Positions 13,421 through 18,318 of a stretch of DNA of 18,318 nucleotides are shown one piece after another. Source of the stretch: Solobacterium sp. UBA3691 (lineage in GTDB: Bacteria; Bacillota_I; Bacilli_A; Erysipelotrichales; Erysipelotrichaceae); assembly GCA_002372175.1 (NCBI GenBank), contig DFIS01000040.1, positions 1 to 18,318 of the forward strand, read 5' to 3'. The notes under the pieces were generated by a model that worked only from the letters and a program-made list of their open reading frames with translations, did not search any database and had not been told where the DNA came from. Both the position numbers and the translations under genes were made by a program. Numbering within the stretch: position 1 is the stretch's first letter; every line of letters begins with the position of its first letter.

Positions 13421-13723
13421 TTACTCTTCCTCGTCTTCGAGGCCTCTGTTCAGCAGTTCGTTGTACTTACTGTTGTAGAATTCCGCTGTCTTCTTCCTGA
13501 CCCACCGGTCCCTTTCGTCCATGATCGCAAGCATCTCATCGGCGATCTCTTCGGCTTTCTGCGGTCTGGCATTGCGCAGGTAGCCCAGCATCCGTGTCAT
13601 TGTCTTCTCCGTGCGCAGATTCTCTGCCACAAGAACACCGAATGCCTGCGGATGACCCAGCCGGACGATTGCCTGTACCAGTTCCTGGTATAACTGTTCT
13701 CTGTTCTGTTGATTTGTTTTCAT
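13421..13723 (-). CDS. Small all-helical conserved-type protein, unknown function
   Basis: A 100-residue soluble, charged, predicted helical protein (AFGVLVAENLRTEKTMTRM in the middle, an acidic tail GLEDEEE). No signal, membrane segment or DNA-binding motif is seen. Its composition looks like a genuine conserved cytosolic protein, but I cannot name a family. The ribosome site is weak (GGGAT before ATG 13723). It is the upstream partner of the GNAT gene and divergent from the membrane protein at 13800. Confidence 0.7.
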   Translation of the reverse strand: MKTNQQNREQLYQELVQAIVRLGHPQAFGVLVAENLRTEKTMTRMLGYLRNARPQKAEEIADEMLAIMDERDRWVRKKTAEFYNSKYNELLNRGLEDEEE

Positions 13724-13799
13724 ATCCCGTATTCAGTATAGCTTAATGGATGAACTTCCTGTATGCATTCTGCTAAAATGAAAACAGGAGAATACGATC

Positions 13800-14102
13800 A
13801 TGAAAAAGTATATCATTCCTGCTGTTTCTGCTCTGATCCTGACACTGGCAGGGAGCTGGCTGAATTACCGGCATTTTCAGCATACTAACTGGCTGCTGTG
13901 GTCGCTGAAGAGCCATGGCGGTGAGTTTACCGGGGAGTGGGGCTTCGGCTGGCGTGTGTCACATGTCTATGCCATGATGCCCGGTCAGCATGATGAGATC
14001 AGTATCCATTTTGATCCAATCAGTTTTCTGCTTACATTCCTGGTCCTGTTTCTGATCATCTGTGCAGGTATGCATGTATACAGAAGAATACGGACGAAGT
14101 AG
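13800..14102 (+). CDS. Small two-TM membrane protein, unknown function
   Basis: A 100-residue protein with an N-terminal membrane segment (about 5-20), an exposed loop of about 50 residues rich in Gly, His and Trp (SHGGEFTGEWGFGWRVSH), and a second segment at about 74-91 followed by RRIRTK. AGGAGA precedes ATG 13800 by eight bases, and a TGC-TAAAAT extended -10 lies about 20 bases further upstream. No family recognised. Confidence 0.7.
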   Translation: MKKYIIPAVSALILTLAGSWLNYRHFQHTNWLLWSLKSHGGEFTGEWGFGWRVSHVYAMMPGQHDEISIHFDPISFLLTFLVLFLIICAGMHVYRRIRTK

Positions 14103-14200
14103 TCCGGTTATACTCTGCGGAAATTATTCATATACGCATGCAAAAGCACCCTGAAACATATTATCATTAATGTATCAGTATATTTTTAGAGATCATTGTC

Positions 14201-14908
14201 ATGGAAAACAGACTGCTTAAAGATATCATTGGCTGGGATACGGAAACATGGCGGAAGTTTCTGTCGTTTCTGGAGAATACAGGTATCGATTTCCGCGATA
14301 AACATGTGCTGGAGGTCGGTGCCGGCAACGGCGGTCTTTCCCTGTACTTCGTCATGAAAGGCGCGGATGTTGTCTGTACGGATCTTGTGTGGAGAGACGG
14401 CATCACCGAGAATCATAAACGCAATGATGTGGCTGATCGGATCACCTACCGTCAAGTCGGCATCAATGATCTTTCCAGGTATTATGAGAATACCTTTGAC
14501 ATCATTGTCTGTAAAGCTGTTCTCGGAGGTATCGGTATTGCCGGCAACGGCGATCTGCCGGAGGGTATCCACGAGGTATATCAGTGCCTGAAACCGGGCG
14601 GATACTTTATCTTCTGTGACAGTATGCATGCGTCGCTGATTCATACGGCAGCCAGAAAGCGTTTCGGCAGTCACTGGCATTACTTCAGACGTGAAGAGAT
14701 CATGGCACTCTGTCATGAGTTTACCCTGGTCCGTGAGCACTATTACGGATATCTGGCACCCTTTACGAGGATCCTGAAAGACCATTACAGGATCAGAAAT
14801 TTCTTCGGAAAACTGGACAGTGTCTTCTTTGAGAAGATCCTCCCTGACAGTAAGAAATACATGGGCTGTTTTGTCTTCCGGAAAGACAGAACAGAACCTG
14901 CAGACTAG
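14201..14908 (+). CDS. Class I SAM-dependent methyltransferase
   Basis: A 235-residue cytosolic protein with a complete class I fold: motif I VLEVGAGNGG (36-45), an acidic residue ending strand 2 (CTDLVW, D61), strand 4 FDIIVCKAVLGGIG (99-112), and LKPGGYFIFCD (130-140). The substrate is undetermined. The C-terminal third (HYFRREEIMALCHEFTLV) resembles small-molecule or lipid methyltransferases more than RNA enzymes, which is weak evidence. The ribosome site is poor (AGAG about ten bases before ATG 14201). It ends directly at an intrinsic terminator. Confidence 0.85.
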   Translation: MENRLLKDIIGWDTETWRKFLSFLENTGIDFRDKHVLEVGAGNGGLSLYFVMKGADVVCTDLVWRDGITENHKRNDVADRITYRQVGINDLSRYYENTFDIIVCKAVLGGIGIAGNGDLPEGIHEVYQCLKPGGYFIFCDSMHASLIHTAARKRFGSHWHYFRREEIMALCHEFTLVREHYYGYLAPFTRILKDHYRIRNFFGKLDSVFFEKILPDSKKYMGCFVFRKDRTEPAD

Positions 14909-14929
14909 GACGGCAATGCCGTCTTTTTT
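14909..14929 (+). terminator. Terminator of the methyltransferase gene
   Basis: GACGGC-AAT-GCCGTC followed by a run of T to 14929. It begins one base after the TAG at 14906-14908. Confidence 0.92.
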
Positions 14930-15018
14930 CGTCTCACATCAGAATATGTTTTCTTCCGCAGCTGGTACGTTCTTCTGTTTATAATGTAAATGTAATGCTG
15001 AAGAAGACCGGAAAGTGA

Positions 15019-15537
15019 TCAGATCACTCGTTTATCTTTCCACTTTCCGCTGCGGAAACGCAGGATATCGAGCAGTGCTTTGATACACCAGTCAAGTCCC
15101 ATTGCCAGGGCAATACCGATCACACCCATACCCAGCTGTCTGGCAAGAATAAACGACAGGATCGTCCGGCAGACTACTGTAGAGAAGAGTGAAGCCCACA
15201 TGGTAAAGCGTACATCACCGGCTGCCCGCAGACCCGAAGAAAGCGGACCGGAGAAGGGCTGGATGAAAGCCGAAAAGAGATTATGGATCGCAACAATGAT
15301 CAGGATCAGCCGTTTCGTCTCTGTTTCCAGACTGTACAGGGGCAGAAGCACCGGTGTCAATACCATCACAACAGCATTCCATATGATCGCAAGCAGAAGT
15401 GACAGTCTGGTCAGTTTTCTGATATACCACTCTGCTGCTTCTGTATCTGCAGCACCTGCACACTGTCCGATGACCGTGATAAAAATAATACAGACGTACA
15501 GAACCCGGCCAAACATCTTCATTAAAAGACAGGACAA
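15019..15537 (-). pseudogene. Truncated MATE exporter (C-terminal part only)
   Basis: A 172-residue frame matching only the last third to half of a MATE protein: VIGQCAGAADTEAAEWYIRK, then SSGLRAAGDVRFTMW and MGVIGIALAMGLDW. Full members have about 450 residues, and no N-terminal half exists on either side. Homology begins near 15519, immediately after a hairpin with four T residues that would stop transcription into it. The only start is a TTG within that hairpin with no ribosome site. It is therefore a remnant, probably cut when the upstream region was replaced. The remaining frame has no internal stops, so truncation may be recent. Confidence 0.75.
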
Positions 15538-15544
15538 TCCTGTC
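15524..15544 (-). terminator. Hairpin with short T-tract at the MATE truncation point
   Basis: On the minus strand: GACAGGA-TTG-TCCTGTC followed by TTTT. It lies between the divergent XRE gene and the MATE remnant. The U-tract is short, so termination may be partial. Confidence 0.5.
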
Positions 15545-15632
15545 CAATCTCACAAAATCCGGCAATTCCTGTTTTGTGTCGTGTTCATATATTTCCTGTA
15601 AATCTATACTGACAGCGAAAGGAGATATCCCC

Positions 15633-16223
15633 ATGGATCAGATGAAAATCGGTACATTCCTGAAAACACTTCGGAAGGAGAAAGGACTGACACAGGAGCA
15701 GCTGGCTGAGCACCTGAATGTAACTAACAGGACCGTATCCCGCTGGGAGACCGGCACCAACATGCCTGATATCAGCCTGCTGACCGAGATCGCGGAGTTC
15801 TACGATGTAAGTATTCCGGAACTGATCGACGGAGAGAGAAAAAGTACGGAAATGAACGAAGATGTAAAGAACACTGCCGAAAAGATGGCTGACTATGCCG
15901 GAGCCGAAAAAGCTGCCGTCATCAAAAATGTCAGAGATCACAGCCTGCTGGGAGTCTGTGCCCTGGCTGTGCTGCTCTTCCTTGAACTGGCTGTCCCAAG
16001 CGGATACAGCAGGATCACGGACATCCTGCACGTATACAGTGAGACCCTTGTCTATGTAACACTGATCCTGATCTTCATGATCTCAACAGGTCTTCTGCAC
16101 AAGTTTGAGAAACGGCAGAAGGAGATCAGCCTGCCAAAGCCTGTTCTGGCCCTTCTCGGTGCGCTGGCGGCGTTTGTGGTGGCCTTCCTGCTCAAGTATC
16201 TGCTTGGCATGTTTATCGGATAA
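15633..16223 (+). CDS. XRE-family regulator with C-terminal membrane domain
   Basis: A 196-residue protein. The N-terminal HTH (about 8-62) is classical: LTQEQLAEHLNVTNRTVSRW, then PDISLLTEIAEFYDVSIPEL. A charged linker (68-100) leads to three hydrophobic segments (about 107-122, 135-150, 167-193). This membrane-anchored XRE layout is common in Firmicutes; the signal is presumably sensed by, or tied to, the membrane. ATG 15633 is set by AAAGGAGA eight bases upstream; the frame continues upstream without a ribosome site. It lies divergent from a broken MATE exporter, which may have been a target. Ends at a strong terminator. Confidence 0.88.
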   Translation: MDQMKIGTFLKTLRKEKGLTQEQLAEHLNVTNRTVSRWETGTNMPDISLLTEIAEFYDVSIPELIDGERKSTEMNEDVKNTAEKMADYAGAEKAAVIKNVRDHSLLGVCALAVLLFLELAVPSGYSRITDILHVYSETLVYVTLILIFMISTGLLHKFEKRQKEISLPKPVLALLGALAAFVVAFLLKYLLGMFIG

Positions 16224-16234
16224 TACAGTATGTA

Positions 16235-16264
16235 AAAGATGATCACGCAGGTGACCATCTTTTT
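16235..16264 (+). terminator. Bidirectional terminator between XRE and LURP-one-like genes
   Basis: A stem AAAGATGATCAC/GTGACCATCTTT (12 bp, one mismatch) with loop GCAG and a T run on the plus side; A residues on the left give a U-tract for the minus-strand gene as well. It lies between convergent genes. Confidence 0.85.
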
Positions 16265-16289
16265 CTTTCTGTCCGATCTACTGTACAGC

Positions 16290-16901
16290 TCAGCCGTTAT
16301 CCGAGCCAAAGGATGAAGAGTTATTCTGTTCGCGGGCTTCGATCATCTTCTCCAGCTGAATAACAACTGCCACGATGACATCCTCGTATGCCGGCTGATA
16401 GACATCGATACTGAAGCGGCTGTGGATCGAAAGCATCTTCTTGCCGACCGTCGCAACCGGCTGTTCGTTCTGATCCACGAGATTGAAGCTCAGACCGAGA
16501 ACATTGCCGCGGATCTGCCACCCCAGTCCTTCGATATTCGTAATATCCTCCACGATATGAAAGAGTTCATTGGACAGGGTAAACTTCCTGCCGTCAGCCA
16601 TCGTTATATAGTGGATCTCGTGTAAACTGATCGGTTTCTTCTCGAGATATGCGATCACATTCCCTTGTGCATCCATGATCTCGGTCTTCCCCTTGATCTG
16701 AATAAAACTGGACTTGGTATAATACTTTACATTTCCCAGTTCATCCGTAATATCGATCCGTCTGTGTATATCCCTGATATCCAGTGCAGTATACAGAGAA
16801 TATACCGGTTCTCCGTAATCGGTGATCGTGCTCTTGCCAATCGTGTCAGCTGCTTCGTTAACATCTTCACTCAGTTTCTGCAGTGCTGATAAAATACCCA
16901 T
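16290..16901 (-). CDS. LURP-one-related (YxjI-like) protein
   Basis: A 203-residue soluble protein built of beta strands with the LOR/Tubby-like pattern: strands such as YYTKSSFIQIKGKTEIMDAQ and VIAYLEKKPISLHEIHYIT, then GNVLGLSFNLVDQNEQPVA and a closing helix VIVAVVIQLEKMIEA. Bacterial LURP-one proteins have no settled function; a lipid- or membrane-associated scaffold role is only a guess. ATG 16901 is chosen (AGGAGG five bases upstream); a GTG two codons upstream overlaps the ribosome site. A possible extended -10 TGATATGAT lies about 50 bases upstream. Confidence 0.7.
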   Translation of the reverse strand: MGILSALQKLSEDVNEAADTIGKSTITDYGEPVYSLYTALDIRDIHRRIDITDELGNVKYYTKSSFIQIKGKTEIMDAQGNVIAYLEKKPISLHEIHYITMADGRKFTLSNELFHIVEDITNIEGLGWQIRGNVLGLSFNLVDQNEQPVATVGKKMLSIHSRFSIDVYQPAYEDVIVAVVIQLEKMIEAREQNNSSSFGSDNG

Positions 16902-16907
16902 ACACAC

Positions 16908-17198
16908 CTCCTGTAAATGATATCCTTATCTACATGCCTATCATATCACGTGCAGATCACGGATGCCTGCACAGCTTCCTGCCGACACAGAAACACAGCC
17001 CGTGATCACAGGTTGTGTAATATACAGTAAGTTTGACGACCTCCCGAATTTCTACCATTATCAACCATGACCCTTAGGGATGAAATGACGAACAGGTTAT
17101 TCGGCACCGCTATTATATAGGCAATGATATCGCATCATCAAAGAATCATTTTCTGTGTTTATATTATTTCATCCGGATTGTGTCTGATTTGTGAGGGA
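16908..17198 (+). other. Intergenic region with hairpin and a degenerate repeat copy
   Basis: No convincing gene. It holds a hairpin ACACAGCC/GGTTGTGT near 16990-17020 that could weakly terminate the lipoprotein gene. From 17032 it carries AGTTTGACG-type sequence that recurs at 18112. The repeat copy contains TTGACG-17 bases-CATTAT, a plausible plus-strand promoter. After it come a short open stretch (MTLRDEMTNRLFGTAII, no ribosome site) and AT-rich DNA. Confidence 0.4.
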
Positions 17199-18020
17199 TC
17201 ACTGGTTGATCAGGTCAAATAATTGCCAGCCAGCATTAATAAGGTAATTCACCGGAGGATCATCCGGCCATTCATAGTACTTATCTTTAGGATCAAACCG
17301 ATCAATAACAGTTCCGTTTTTCAGAATAACCCAGGAACCATCTTCATATAGTTTCCGTTTGACCTCTTCCTCCTCTTCGCTATATACAACCGTAAAAAAT
17401 CGTTTCCCAGTCTTCTCATCCACAGTCCAAATATCTTCAGGAATATTGATAGTAACTGCTGATCCAATAGCTTTTACAAATTGTAATGTATAATCATCTA
17501 TGGCGCTTTTATATTTATCGTTGCCAGGTAGCATCCCTATGATTCCTCTTTTAAGATAAAGTTGCCTTACACTTGATTCTGGATAAACATCATTCTTTAA
17601 TGGCGTGAATGCATTGGCTCTTTTATCTTTGTCATTATCAATGGAAAGCGAAAGCCCGTAATCCAGCACTGATGCCTTTACATGCAAACGCATAACATAA
17701 TCCTGAGTAAGCGCATATTCTTCATTTAATTGGAGCATCACATCCACATAATAATTATCCGTTATTTCTTTAAACGCATCCATTTCATAGTCTTTCTGAA
17801 TACCATGAGAAAAAATAGTCTCCCAATTATCAGCGGTTACTTCATGATATGTGAGATATGACTTCAGTTCTTCCAGCGTGATTTCCGGTATTGATTCAGC
17901 TGCAGCTTCTTTTGCCGGCTCACTTTCAGCTTTTTCCGAAGCGGATGAAGACTCCTGTTGACTGGAATTACATCCTGCAAGTAATGATAAACATAACATC
18001 GCAATAAAAGCTTTTTTCAT
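17199..18020 (-). CDS. Putative surface lipoprotein, unknown function
   Basis: A 273-residue protein with a type II signal peptide: MKKAFIAMLCLSLLAGC, lipobox LAGC with acylated Cys at 17, then a Ser/Glu/Ala-rich tether (18-45). The mature part begins with EITLEELKSYLTYHEVTADNW and has a mixed fold ending with YEWPDDPPVNYLINAGW; no enzyme motif is recognised. AAAGGA lies about ten bases before ATG 18020. The region is visibly more AT-rich, with ATA/ATT/AAT codons, than the ATC/CTG-rich genes to the left, suggesting separate origin. No strong terminator follows. Confidence 0.75.
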   Translation of the reverse strand: MKKAFIAMLCLSLLAGCNSSQQESSSASEKAESEPAKEAAAESIPEITLEELKSYLTYHEVTADNWETIFSHGIQKDYEMDAFKEITDNYYVDVMLQLNEEYALTQDYVMRLHVKASVLDYGLSLSIDNDKDKRANAFTPLKNDVYPESSVRQLYLKRGIIGMLPGNDKYKSAIDDYTLQFVKAIGSAVTINIPEDIWTVDEKTGKRFFTVVYSEEEEEVKRKLYEDGSWVILKNGTVIDRFDPKDKYYEWPDDPPVNYLINAGWQLFDLINQ

Positions 18021-18318
18021 AATGATTTGTTCCTTTCTTGGTGCGGAGAGCCTGTTTTCGTAAATGATCTTTAGTTAAAAAATGTATCAGTATTATGTTA
18101 GAGTTTGACGGTCTTCTGGTTTCGTACCCTCGTCAATCTACTATAATTGTATCACGCTGTTGAAATCTATGATTTCCTCTTATTTTCTGGGTTATCCGGT
18201 CATGCAAACTTATTTGGAGAACTGTTTTTAGAATAAGCGGTGATAATTGTATAACTTATCTCATGACTTACGGTTCTGCACGATGAAAAGACGGGTAATA
18301 TGAACTATCGTGGATAAG
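18021..18318 (+). other. AT-rich region upstream of the lipoprotein gene
   Basis: No supported gene. It contains the second AGTTTGACG copy (from 18112), an inverted pair TTGACG/CGTCAA inside it, and TATAAT-like stretches on both strands near 18142-18155 that could drive the lipoprotein gene. At the far right edge the minus strand has a 16-codon open frame (ending near 18268) that might be the end of a gene outside the window. Confidence 0.35.

Noticed and set aside
14186..14785. A 199-residue minus-strand frame over the methyltransferase
   Set aside because: The plus strand encodes complete SAM-binding motifs; the minus frame has no ribosome site or recognisable domain.
17068..17121. Short open frame MTLRDEMTNRLFGTAII as a transposase start
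   Set aside because: Only 17 codons, no ribosome site, and no transposase motif can be seen.

Overview
The window looks like chromosomal DNA of a moderate-GC Firmicute, possibly a gut Erysipelotrichia/Clostridia-type organism. This is an inference from dense AGGAGG-type ribosome binding sites, many TGn-TATAAT extended -10 promoters, and gene families typical of Gram-positive cells (FtsEX with an M23 effector, VanY, VanZ, YitT, a lipobox lipoprotein). The species cannot be fixed from the sequence.

Layout. 1-340: tail of an unidentified gene and a small FeoA-like gene, ending in a terminator. 347-3197 (minus): a three-repeat DUF349 protein and a MATE exporter. 3295-7186 (minus): a tightly coupled cell-wall operon, ftsE-ftsX-M23 peptidase-VanY-like protein, with a recognisable promoter and terminator. 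In it FtsEX should drive the secreted coiled-coil M23 hydrolase, and the VanY-like protein is translated immediately after it. 7189-8558: a YitT membrane protein, apparently made from a leaderless mRNA, divergent from a VanZ-like protein. 8548-9298 (minus): chorismate mutase coupled to a YbaK-type deacylase. 9386-11334 (plus): an ATP-grasp enzyme and an esterase-D-like hydrolase with overlapping stop and start codons. 11359-11443: tRNA-Leu(UAG).

11486-12905 is the most interesting part: four tandem units of about 365 bp. Each unit encodes a nearly identical 40-residue single-membrane-segment peptide behind a structured leader. Each also carries, on the opposite strand, a consensus extended -10 promoter followed about 85 nt later by an intrinsic terminator that overlaps the end of the peptide gene. 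Mutually exclusive hairpins around the Shine-Dalgarno, 5'-3' complementarity in the mRNA, and covariation in the antisense terminator all suggest a type I toxin-antitoxin array with an RNA antitoxin. I do not recognise the peptide family with certainty.

12924-18318 holds accessory genes: a GNAT acetyltransferase with a small helical protein, a small membrane protein, a methyltransferase, a truncated MATE exporter next to a membrane-anchored XRE regulator, a LURP-one-like protein, and an AT-rich lipoprotein region flanked by degenerate direct repeats.
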